Shown piece after piece: positions 17,001 through 24,074 of a stretch of DNA of 53,473 nt. The notes under the pieces were generated by a model that did not search any database, was not told the origin of the DNA, and worked only from the letters and a program-made list of their open reading frames with translations. Origin of the DNA: Lachnospiraceae bacterium (GTDB taxonomy: Bacteria; Bacillota; Clostridia; Lachnospirales; Lachnospiraceae). The translations under genes and the position numbers were made by a program. The stretch covers positions 1 through 53,473 of the forward strand of contig JAGAQI010000014.1 in the NCBI GenBank assembly GCA_017622795.1. Direction: 5' to 3'. Positions within the stretch are counted from its first letter, which is position 1, and the number at the start of each line of letters is the position of its first letter.

Positions 17001-18444
17001 CTTCACAATAATCAAAGGCGTAGCTGCCAATATGGGTTACTCCGTCTTCAATTACAACCTTGGCAATCTTCATGCGGTTACTGTCGCTACCGTCTGCTGC
17101 CCAAAACCAAGGAGCACTGATATCCGGATTCCCATGATCGCCGTAATCCGCCATGGCACCGGTACCGGAAATTCTCAGTTCACCATTGCTGTATAATTCC
17201 CAGGCTACCAAATCATCCTCTGTTGCACTACAATCGCCGGAAGCTATCGTTTCCAGTTCTGCTGCTCCAAGAGATTCAAAGGCAAAGCCCTGTTCCTCTG
17301 CAAACAATTCCGCAGTAGAATTGGAATAGCCTTTAATAACCATATCGGCATTACTTCCGGTAAACGCATCCTGACTGATCGTGGTTACGCTGGCCGGGAT
17401 GGTAATGCTTTCTAAGTTCGCATTGTTTGCAAAGGAATAATCGTGAAGCCACTCCACACCATCCTCTAACACTACCGTAGTTAACGTCTCAATAGTAGCA
17501 AACGCATTCTGCTCTATTTTCTTTACATTTCCCGGAACAGTTACACTGGTCAGCTTCCAGCTGTTCGCAAACGCATTCTGTCCGATTCCGGTTACCGAGG
17601 ACGGAATAGTCAAAGTTGTAAACTGATTCAACCAGCAACAACCGTTACTAAAATAAGTTAAAGTGCTTGGGAAAATAACCTCATCAATATCTGCCCATAC
17701 AAAAACATTTTCTCCCAAAGAGGTGATTCCCTCCGGAATCGTATAGGTATCCACGTGTCCTATACCGCGTGGATATGCCAGCATAGTTTTCGTCTGGTTG
17801 TTGAACAGAGCTCCCTGTTCATCTGCAAAGAATAATGCACTTCCGGTGGCAACGGAATAAGCCTTTACGTTTCCACAGTCATGAAACACCTGAACACTCA
17901 TTTCCTTCAGACTTTCCGGAATATGTACATATTCAAAGCCACAACCACGAAATGCTCCCGTACCTAACGAAGTAATACCGGTTAAATCCACTTCTTCCCA
18001 GCTGTAGCAACCGTCAAACGCATAGTTACCGATTCTGGTCAGAGTATCCGGAAACTCAATGCTTGTCATAGATACACAGTGGCGGAACGCATAGTCACCG
18101 ATACTGGTTACACTGCCTTCTATAAGAACAGTTTCATACGGTGATTCTTCATTGCCGATATACCATGGCGCCGGTTCCGCCTCACTGAAGCTGTCCATGT
18201 CTCCGGCACCGGAAATATATAAGGTTGTTCCGTCCTCTGTGGTTCCCCACTGAAATCCATCGCCAAAAGTTCCTTGAATATTAATAGCAGAACCACTGGC
18301 GGTTTGTATCGTATTTGCAGCAGCCATGATGTCGTACGGCTTCGTTTCCACATGTAACGCGCCGTCATTCCACTCTATGGCAATGGTATTCGTCAGCAGC
18401 AATACCATAGTCAGCAGATACGCACAAATTCTTTTTCGAGACAT
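14056..18444 (-). CDS. Large secreted BspA-type leucine-rich repeat protein
   Basis: This 1462-residue protein has a signal peptide (residues 1 to about 24). It then has two runs of BspA-like leucine-rich repeats (about 85-370 and 450-720) built on units such as VTSIGDYAFRHC and LTRIGNYAFDGC. A beta-rich region follows (about 740-1190) that looks like a carbohydrate-binding or jelly-roll module, then a proline-threonine-glutamate linker (about 1190-1260). Two near-identical Ig-like (Big_2-type) repeats of about 95 residues close the protein, each opening with YDIFIG or YDVFIG and containing DLNFYGVK and DESIATV. No sortase signal or membrane anchor is visible. The protein probably mediates adhesion. 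AAGGAGGAG precedes the start. It is divergent from the LytTR operon. Confidence 0.88.
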   Translation of the reverse strand: MSRKRICAYLLTMVLLLTNTIAIEWNDGALHVETKPYDIMAAANTIQTASGSAINIQGTFGDGFQWGTTEDGTTLYISGAGDMDSFSEAEPAPWYIGNEESPYETVLIEGSVTSIGDYAFRHCVSMTSIEFPDTLTRIGNYAFDGCYSWEEVDLTGITSLGTGAFRGCGFEYVHIPESLKEMSVQVFHDCGNVKAYSVATGSALFFADEQGALFNNQTKTMLAYPRGIGHVDTYTIPEGITSLGENVFVWADIDEVIFPSTLTYFSNGCCWLNQFTTLTIPSSVTGIGQNAFANSWKLTSVTVPGNVKKIEQNAFATIETLTTVVLEDGVEWLHDYSFANNANLESITIPASVTTISQDAFTGSNADMVIKGYSNSTAELFAEEQGFAFESLGAAELETIASGDCSATEDDLVAWELYSNGELRISGTGAMADYGDHGNPDISAPWFWAADGSDSNRMKIAKVVIEDGVTHIGSYAFDYCEALSSVEYADSVTSIGSSAFKDTRWAAPVVKKNVTELGSGAFHIPAEFLKNLEVEEGNTSFVVYEGGLYDADKTMLHKWGLGEYATMSGYTAVLPSTLKTIGKDAFCGSIVSAVTLNEGLETIEERGFYNAHCIESLHLPSALRTLEKDALAYIDNLTGFTVAKGNTEFWADERGALYSADKTILYYYPQNTQESFYIIPDGVETIMWHAWGFHYLKGLLIPASVKEIEASPMYVYNPNNLDNRQILLYGYEGSVAEQYAKEHVYVTYTASGESIEKSHEFLVIPTKEYKRLNIHCPVDVYVYDTEGNVVASVVNEEVLVYDETIYADDMKKTVYLDNGIDYSIEIRATGEGTVSYSIEEVTEKADGSEITNVVEFNDIPIVANDTITSDISMLADAEDYVVSKNETSVEADKVVVDGVTSEGGDDPAPGGPGIAPEVSPNKVIDFTEVTVASAENATYSVDEAGMLLAVCDGAAGNYELVWNLDEPVNTADYYKVVLDLEKDFYNESGFHWYSIELYSEGKLVKSRTDICGGIIIEDDYIQLEIGLKNVDDCVIDEIRLGGWSRLTTEYSVNVYGISFINESEESTSDQGVYCEPDNNPKILYCFDEIDLSEYAGREVTITFDMMTCGENITIPANIVCEGTTGILGMDLNKVMELEEIELTDEWKKYQVTCEIPEAWTEAPVYFALAYLKTFTTGYDNGLCSVYYDNFDITAKELPEPTPEVTPDPTPEVTPEPPYNPPIYIPTPEPTPEPTEVPKVTETPVPTPEAVYNPETSWTAPAVYEEESKQYDIFIGTSAKDASMGRTIKKGETIDLNFYGVKNWSKDAYTYRWTTSDESIATVNGSGVVTMHDAGIAIIKLELVNKETGEVMKVAPVEVGVPAAEYDVFIGSSAKDAELRRGLEIGKTVDLNFYGVKDWKKDNYKYEWYSTDESIATVGPSGVVTAHAAGKVVIRLKLKDLRTGEYLVVAPVVLVIPEPVKEQ

Positions 18445-18566
18445 TTCTATCTCCTCCTTCCTTTTAATTTGCTTTGATTTTATCAGCTTATCAGCACATA
18501 ATCCACACCCGCAACAAAATCTGCCTGTTTCCCGACATAATCAGTCAATTTCCTACGGATTCTTCC

Positions 18567-18595
18567 TTGACCATTCCTTTGCTTTTTGCTACCAT
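18567..18595 (+). promoter_or_regulatory. Possible promoter of the LytTR operon
   Basis: TTGACC (18567-18572), 17 bases, TACCAT (18590-18595). The -10 is weak, which would suit an activated promoter. A second -10 candidate, CATAAT, lies three bases further on. Confidence 0.5.
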
Positions 18596-18634
18596 AATAT
18601 CAAACCATTACATAACATACGAGGAACTATGCCC

Positions 18635-19351
18635 ATGAACATTGCACTTTGTGACGACGATTCCATCGCTATCGAATATTTATCCTCTCTGTGCAGGGAG
18701 ATCTCTTTAACAAGCACCATTACTCCTTATAATTCACCGATAAACCTGCTTACAGATATTCAGGCAGGGTCTGTTTTTGATGTAATTATCATGGATATTG
18801 ACTTTGAAACAGAGAAAAACGGCATTGATTATTCCGAAGAAATATACCGGCTGGCGCCTTCTGTCCGTACCATTTATATTACCGGTCATACCGACCGCTA
18901 TATCCAAAACATTTTTTTACAGCAGTCTTCGCTTATTGGATTTATTATCAAACCGGCCCAAAAAGATATTTTAGAAAATTTGCTAAAAAAAGCACAGCAG
19001 GAATTAGACAAGGACAAGCAGAATTTTATATGTAATTTAGGAAAGGGAAATTTAGAAACTATCCCTGTCAGTAAAATTCTCTTTTTAGAAAGTAACGGTC
19101 ATAATGTACTGATTTATACCGAAGACTCCTCCGAAGCATACTCTGTTTACGGTCGCCTTTCCTCCTTGGAAAAACAGCTGCCATCCAGTTTCCGTCCATG
19201 CCATAAAAGTTATCTGATTAACATGGACAAGATTAAACGCATCGAAAAGCGGGAAGTTATTCTTATTAACGGTACTGCCATACAAATTTCAAAATCCTAC
19301 GGAACCAAAATCAAAGAAGATTATATCCGATACATGCAAAAAAATTTATAA
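18635..19351 (+). CDS. LytTR family response regulator
   Basis: This 238-residue protein has an N-terminal receiver domain (residues 1 to about 120), with the acidic pocket CDDD (6-9), the phospho-acceptor Asp54 in IIMDIDF and the conserved lysine in IIKPAQ. The LytTR DNA-binding domain follows (about 135-238), with LGKGNLETIPVSKILFLES, then a FRPCHKSYLINM core. It is the AgrA-type partner of GHKL sensor kinases. I prefer the ATG at 18635, nine bases after GAGGA; the ATG at 18629 would be too close. It is the first gene of an operon with two partial kinases and is divergent from the LRR surface protein gene, a plausible target. Confidence 0.92.
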   Translation: MNIALCDDDSIAIEYLSSLCREISLTSTITPYNSPINLLTDIQAGSVFDVIIMDIDFETEKNGIDYSEEIYRLAPSVRTIYITGHTDRYIQNIFLQQSSLIGFIIKPAQKDILENLLKKAQQELDKDKQNFICNLGKGNLETIPVSKILFLESNGHNVLIYTEDSSEAYSVYGRLSSLEKQLPSSFRPCHKSYLINMDKIKRIEKREVILINGTAIQISKSYGTKIKEDYIRYMQKNL

Positions 19352-19395
19352 AAAAGGCTTCCCAACGCAGGCAACCTTTAAGAAAGGAGCAACTT

Positions 19396-20259
19396 ATGCA
19401 AGCCCGGGCAGACAAACCTAATACGGCAAAGGAACCATCAAAATCAAAAACAATAACCATCCAGACTCTGTTTCTTTATCTGGTCTTCCCTCTCAGTCAG
19501 GTAATTACTCTTTTAGTAGGTGCTCAGGAAATCAATGCCTTGTATTCCGTCCCTGTGCCTGTTTTTTATACCATTGCCGGGGTTCTGTTGTCTCTTTTGG
19601 TTGTTCTTATTTATTTTCTTTACTCACACCGTTCGAAAAAACAAACCGAAAAAAACTATCAGGAGCTGGCTGACATGCATCAGTTCCAAAAGAAACAATA
19701 TGAAAAAATTCAAAGGCAACGTTTGGAGTTAGAGGTTCTTAAAAACTCCTTTGAGCAGCAACTAAATGAAATTTCCGTTCTTTTAGAAAAAGAACAACCG
19801 GAAAAAGCACTGGAATTATTACAGGCGTTAAGCACCACCATTGCCTCTACTAAAGAATATCCTTTCTGCCCTAATCCGGTTATCAATGCAGTACTTTGGG
19901 AAAAGGAACAGCAGTGCAGCAGTCAAAGCATTCTCTTTCAAACAGACATACAGATCGGCGACTGCACATCGGTGAATCCTTTGCATTTATGCAGTATCTT
20001 TTCCAATCTTTTAGATAATGCCATAGAAGCATGTACATCGCTTTCAGAAAACAAATTTATTCATCTGACCGCAAAGCAAAGCGGTGACTTTATACATATC
20101 AAAGTAGAAAATTCTTCGCTTATGCCATCTGCGCCAAAGCAGGGACACGGATATGGTCACCGGATATTAAACGATATTGCTGCACAGTATTCCGGCAGTT
20201 TCCGGACTACTTACAAAGATAATATCTATGAAGCCTATTTCAGTATTCAAATGCCATAA
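19396..20259 (+). CDS. GHKL ATPase-domain protein lacking the phospho-histidine
   Basis: This 287-residue protein looks like the C-terminal half of an AgrC-type kinase. It has only two membrane segments (about 23-41 and 52-76), a coiled coil (about 85-115), a dimerisation-like helix pair and an intact GHKL ATPase domain with N-box SNLLDNAIEAC (203-213) and G-box GHGYG (250-254). The usual dimerisation motif LRHDFKHHL is replaced by LKNSFEQQL (115-123), so the phospho-accepting histidine is an asparagine (117). It therefore cannot autophosphorylate at the normal site. The following gene encodes a histidine-bearing protein without an ATPase domain, suggesting that the two act together. AGAAAGGAG precedes the start. 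Confidence 0.9.
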   Translation: MQARADKPNTAKEPSKSKTITIQTLFLYLVFPLSQVITLLVGAQEINALYSVPVPVFYTIAGVLLSLLVVLIYFLYSHRSKKQTEKNYQELADMHQFQKKQYEKIQRQRLELEVLKNSFEQQLNEISVLLEKEQPEKALELLQALSTTIASTKEYPFCPNPVINAVLWEKEQQCSSQSILFQTDIQIGDCTSVNPLHLCSIFSNLLDNAIEACTSLSENKFIHLTAKQSGDFIHIKVENSSLMPSAPKQGHGYGHRILNDIAAQYSGSFRTTYKDNIYEAYFSIQMP

Positions 20260-20274
20260 AAAAGAGGTAGCATC

Positions 20275-21129
20275 ATGTACTACATTTTAAATTATCTGTT
20301 ACAAAATATGGTTAATCTGTATTGTGCTGTCAGTGTTGCTTTCTGCCTGACACCAAAATACCCCCGTTTCCGTTCCATTGCCATCTACACCATTATCAGC
20401 AGTGCTATACTTTTGGCTAAATTTACCAATTTTAACAATCAGGTTCTTGTTTCAACTACGGCCTTGCTTATGCAGCTTACTTTTTTCATGTTTACCCTTA
20501 TTTCCTTCCGGGACTCTCTTTACAAAAAGCTGATTGTATTTATCATCATTCTTTTATGCAACATCATGTCAGAGCTACTCTGCCTCCTTCATCTGAATTC
20601 CATCGCCTCTTATACACTGGCTTTGGAGCCCCACAGTAGGGAATTTACAATTGCCATACTGTTTATTCTTCCACTGGTTTTTTTACTTAATTTGATATTT
20701 ATCTTCATATGGAAATATGCAAATAGTAAAAAAAAGAATACCCTGCTACTTGTATTTTCTATACTACCGATGTTGCAGCTGCTCATCAGTGCCGGCATTT
20801 TTGCCCCTGCCTTAATTGAACCGGATTTGATAGACAACGCCTTAATATTTATCTGCTCGTTAATTGCTACCATCACCATTGTCATTCTGTTATGCCTTCT
20901 TCTGCGCCGCCAGGAAAAGCAAAGCATTCAGGCCGCATATCAGGAATTGCAGGAGTTGTATCAAGTGGAAAATGAATATTATCAGACTTTGGAAGTCCGT
21001 CACGAAGAGCTTGCTAAAATCCGCCATGACTATAACAATCAGATTGCTACACTTTATATGTTGATTTCCTCCAACAAATTAGAAGCTGCCGGGGAGTTGG
21101 CAAACTCTATGAAGCAGCAGATGAAATAA
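20275..21129 (+). CDS. Multi-pass sensor with histidine box but no ATPase domain
   Basis: This 284-residue protein has six or seven membrane segments (about residues 1-205), a coiled coil (about 210-245) and a canonical GHKL-type histidine motif, KIRHDYNNQ, with His251. It ends only 33 residues after that histidine, before any ATP-binding domain. The next gene begins 19 bases later, so no remnant of a lost domain can hide downstream. It looks like the N-terminal half of an AgrC-type sensor kinase. The preceding gene supplies exactly the missing part. Truncation by a deletion cannot be excluded, but the reading frame is intact with normal codon use and its own ribosome site. Confidence 0.85.
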   Translation: MYYILNYLLQNMVNLYCAVSVAFCLTPKYPRFRSIAIYTIISSAILLAKFTNFNNQVLVSTTALLMQLTFFMFTLISFRDSLYKKLIVFIIILLCNIMSELLCLLHLNSIASYTLALEPHSREFTIAILFILPLVFLLNLIFIFIWKYANSKKKNTLLLVFSILPMLQLLISAGIFAPALIEPDLIDNALIFICSLIATITIVILLCLLLRRQEKQSIQAAYQELQELYQVENEYYQTLEVRHEELAKIRHDYNNQIATLYMLISSNKLEAAGELANSMKQQMK

Positions 21130-21148
21130 ACCAAAAGGAGCCTTTATC

Positions 21149-22306
21149 ATGCGAAAATTATTTTACGAAAATATTAACCTTACCGACTTTACTGCCACCG
21201 TAGTCTCCTGCGAACCAACTACCGATGGCAAGCAATACCGGGTGGTTCTGGATGCCACTTCCTTTTTTCCGGAAGAAGGCGGACAGTCTGCTGACAAGGG
21301 CACATTAAACGGTCTGCCTGTTTTAGATGTACAAATCAAGGATGATTTGATTTACCACTATCTGGAACAGCCCCTGGAACCGGGCACTTCTGTTACGGGA
21401 CACGTGGACTGGGAGCAGCGTTTTGACTTTATGCAGCAGCACTCCGGTGAGCATATTGTATCCGGACTGGTGCATAACCGCTTTGGCTACAATAATGTCG
21501 GGTTTCACTTAAGCAACAACGAAGTCACCTTAGATTTTAATGGTGAACTTACTCCTGCCCAGGTGCGGGAAATCGAGCTTCGTGCCAACGAAATCATTTA
21601 CAAAAATCTGCCGGTAGAAATTACGTACCCTTCCAAAGAAGAACTGGCGGCACTTTCCTACCGCAGTAAAATTGAAATTGAGGGGCAGGTCCGCATTGTC
21701 ACCATCCCCGGCGTGGATGTTTGCGCCTGCTGTGCCCCGCATGTGGCACATACCGGAGAAATCGGCATGATTAAAATAACAAACTGCCAAAGCCACCGGG
21801 GCGGAGTCCGTTTAAACATTCTCTGCGGCGCCAGAGCCCTTGCAGACTATAACAAAAAGCAGGACAGCGTTGCCGCCGTTTCCGTGGCACTTTCCGCAAA
21901 GCAGGATTTAATTGCAGATGCCGTGCTTAAATTAAAAGACGATATGCTCCGCCAGCAGGAACGTATCAACAACCTGCAGGCAGAATACTTAAAATTAAGC
22001 ATCTCCACTCTGCCTTCCCCTGAAGAAAGCGAGCACGCTATCCTCTTTGTAGATAAAATGGATACCATCGCCATCCGCAACACCGTAAATTCCTTGGTTG
22101 AAAAGTACTCCGGCTACTGCGCTGTATTCTCCGGCGACGAAGAAACCGGCTATTCCTTTATTGTGGGAAGTAAGAATAAAGACTGTAAAGAACTTGCCCA
22201 AATTCTCAGAACGGAGCTGGGCGCAAAGTGCGGAGGCAATACCCCGATGATTCAGGGAAGCGTAACCGCAATAAAAGAAAAGATACAAACTTTCTTTTCC
22301 CTATAA
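21149..22306 (+). CDS. AlaX-type alanyl-tRNA editing protein
   Basis: This 385-residue protein resembles the C-terminal part of alanyl-tRNA synthetase and hydrolyses mischarged seryl- or glycyl-tRNA(Ala). The N-terminal half has FFPEEGGQSADKG, then the zinc/editing motifs HSGEH (in QQHSGEHIVS) and CACCAPHVAHTG. The C-terminal part has a coiled coil and a DHHA1-like end with GAKCGGNTPMIQGS. This corresponds to the long AlaX-L type. The ribosome site AAAAGGAG precedes the start, which lies 19 bases after the sensor gene, so it may be cotranscribed with the signalling genes. Its stop codon is four bases from the giant hairpin shared with asnS. Confidence 0.92.
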   Translation: MRKLFYENINLTDFTATVVSCEPTTDGKQYRVVLDATSFFPEEGGQSADKGTLNGLPVLDVQIKDDLIYHYLEQPLEPGTSVTGHVDWEQRFDFMQQHSGEHIVSGLVHNRFGYNNVGFHLSNNEVTLDFNGELTPAQVREIELRANEIIYKNLPVEITYPSKEELAALSYRSKIEIEGQVRIVTIPGVDVCACCAPHVAHTGEIGMIKITNCQSHRGGVRLNILCGARALADYNKKQDSVAAVSVALSAKQDLIADAVLKLKDDMLRQQERINNLQAEYLKLSISTLPSPEESEHAILFVDKMDTIAIRNTVNSLVEKYSGYCAVFSGDEETGYSFIVGSKNKDCKELAQILRTELGAKCGGNTPMIQGSVTAIKEKIQTFFSL

Positions 22307-22310
22307 AATT

Positions 22311-22606
22311 ACTTCCGCTCCTAAGAACTTATATTAACTGCGACTTAATAACAATGTAACGCAAAAGAGGCTGTGATATAAAAAAATTTTTAAGCACTAC
22401 ATTATCCAAGTGTCTGACCTCTCAGCTGACAGATGTTCAAACAGGATGGACAAACGTGCTTTTCGTTTGTTCCAGCTTGGATGAACGGCTGTCAGAGGAG
22501 GCAGGCAGACACGGATAACGTAGTCTCAAAAATTCCTTATATCACAGCCTCTTTTATGTTCTTGTTATTATAAATCGCAGTTGTTAACAGTTCTTGGGAA
22601 CGGAAG
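22311..22606. repeat. Giant inverted repeat carrying a copy of the asnS 3' end
   Basis: The left arm (about 22311-22437) is an inverted, diverged copy of the right arm (about 22480-22606). The right arm includes the last twelve or so codons of asnS. Shared blocks in order are CTTCCG, AAGAACT, AACTGCGA, ATAACAA, a perfect AAAAGAGGCTGTGATATAA, ATTTTT, ACTAC, TTATCC, GTGTCTG, TGACAG and GTTCA. An inner hairpin, ACAAACG with CGTTTGT, caps the structure at about 22450-22470. AlaX and asnS converge on it, so it is probably their shared terminator, though far longer than a normal one. Confidence 0.88.
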
Positions 22607-23959
22607 AACGTCACGGATGTTGCCCATACCGGTAAGGTACATTACACAACGCTCTAAACCTAAACCAAAGCCCGCATGTCTTGCGGAACCGTACTTTCTA
22701 AGGTCAAGGTAGAAGTCATAGTCCTCCTTCTTAAGTCCAAGCTCATCCATTCTCTTGGTAAGCTTTTCGTAATCGTCTTCTCTCTGGCTGCCGCCGATGA
22801 TTTCACCGATACCAGGCACTAAGCAGTCCATAGCGGCAACGGTCTTGCCATCTTCGTTTAACTTCATGTAAAAGGCCTTGATATCCTTTGGATAATCGGT
22901 TACGAATACCGGCTTTTTAAATACCTGCTCGGTTAAGTAGCGCTCATGCTCGGTCTGAAGGTCACAGCCCCAGAATACCTTGTAGTCGAACTGGTCATTG
23001 TTCTTTTCCAAAATTTCAATAGCTTCTGTATAAGTAACATGGCCAAACTCGGAGTTAAGCACGTTGTTCAGTCTGTCAAGTAATCCCTTATCCACGAAGG
23101 AATTGAAGAAGTTCATTTCTTCCGGAGCGTTTTCTAACACATAGCGTATGATATACTTAATCATGCTTTCTGCCAGAACCATATCGTCCTTTAAGTCGGC
23201 AAATGCAATTTCCGGCTCTACCATCCAGAACTCAGCCGCATGGCGGGTGGTGTTGGAGTTTTCTGCACGGAAGGTTGGTCCGAAGGTGTAAATATTGCGG
23301 AATGCCATAGCATAGGTTTCACCGTTTAACTGGCCGCTTACGGTAAGGTTGGTTGGCTTGTTGAAGAAATCCTGTGTAAAATCTACCTTGCCATCCTCTG
23401 TCATTGGCACATTGCTTAAATCCATGGTGGTTACCTGGAACATTTCGCCGGCACCCTCACAGTCACTGCCTGTGATAAGTGGGGTGTGAACGTATACGAA
23501 ATCTCTTTCCTGGAAGAACTTATGAATTGCATAAGAAACCAGAGAGCGTACACGGAACACTGCCTGGAAGGTGTTGGTTCTTGGACGCAGATGAGTCATG
23601 GTTCTTAAAAATTCTAAAGTATGTCTCTTCTTCTGTAATGGGTAATCCGGTGTAGATGCACCTTCTACAACAACTTCCTCTGCCTGAATTTCGAATGGCT
23701 GCTTAGCCTCCGGTGTAGCTACCAGCTTACCGGATACGATAATTGCGGAGCCTACGTTTAACTTACTGATTTCATTGAAATTATTTAAATTATCGCTGTA
23801 AACAATCTGTAATGTTTCAAAAAATGTACCGTCGTTCAACACGATAAATCCAAAAGTCTTGGAATCTCTGACGCTGCGCACCCAGCCGCCAACGGTGATG
23901 TTCTTGTCTAAATAGTTTTCTTTGTTGCGGTATAATTCGCGAATTGTGATTAAATCCAT
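22568..23959 (-). CDS. asnS: Asparagine-tRNA ligase
   Basis: This 463-residue class II synthetase charges tRNA-Asn with asparagine. It has an N-terminal OB-fold anticodon-binding domain (about 1-115, with [12 protein letters not shown]) and a catalytic core with motif 2 ([20 protein letters not shown]) and motif 3 ([15 protein letters not shown]). The presence of the HAAEFWMVE sequence and the length fit AsnS rather than AspS. The start is supported by AGGAAAGGACGGGAG, and a promoter lies at 23999-24027. No T-box leader is present. Its last codons form one arm of the giant inverted repeat. Confidence 0.97.
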   Translation of the reverse strand: MDLITIRELYRNKENYLDKNITVGGWVRSVRDSKTFGFIVLNDGTFFETLQIVYSDNLNNFNEISKLNVGSAIIVSGKLVATPEAKQPFEIQAEEVVVEGASTPDYPLQKKRHTLEFLRTMTHLRPRTNTFQAVFRVRSLVSYAIHKFFQERDFVYVHTPLITGSDCEGAGEMFQVTTMDLSNVPMTEDGKVDFTQDFFNKPTNLTVSGQLNGETYAMAFRNIYTFGPTFRAENSNTTRHAAEFWMVEPEIAFADLKDDMVLAESMIKYIIRYVLENAPEEMNFFNSFVDKGLLDRLNNVLNSEFGHVTYTEAIEILEKNNDQFDYKVFWGCDLQTEHERYLTEQVFKKPVFVTDYPKDIKAFYMKLNEDGKTVAAMDCLVPGIGEIIGGSQREDDYEKLTKRMDELGLKKEDYDFYLDLRKYGSARHAGFGLGLERCVMYLTGMGNIRDVLPFPRTVNNCDL

Positions 23960-23998
23960 TGGAACTCCCGTCCTTTCCTAATTTTTCTCTATCTACTG

Positions 23999-24027
23999 AG
24001 TATATATGTATTTTTCTCAAAAGTCAA
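23999..24027 (-). promoter_or_regulatory. Promoter of asnS
   Basis: On the minus strand TTGACT (24022-24027), 17 bases, TATACT (23999-24004). The -35 box directly abuts the tail of the upstream operon's terminator. Confidence 0.82.
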
Positions 24028-24067
24028 ACAAAAATCCGGGAAACCGTTAAATTTCAGGTTTCCCGGA
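24027..24067 (-). terminator. Terminator of the GGDEF-EAL operon
   Basis: An eleven-pair stem, TCCGGGAAACC with GGTTTCCCGGA, closes an 11-base loop and is followed by a T-run in the minus direction. Confidence 0.9.
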
Positions 24068-24074
24068 GATTTTT

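Noticed and set aside
22307-23999. T-box leader for asnS or a tRNA-linked switch for alaX
   Set aside because: The asnS leader is too short and lacks the T-box consensus; the alaX gene starts 19 bases after the preceding gene.
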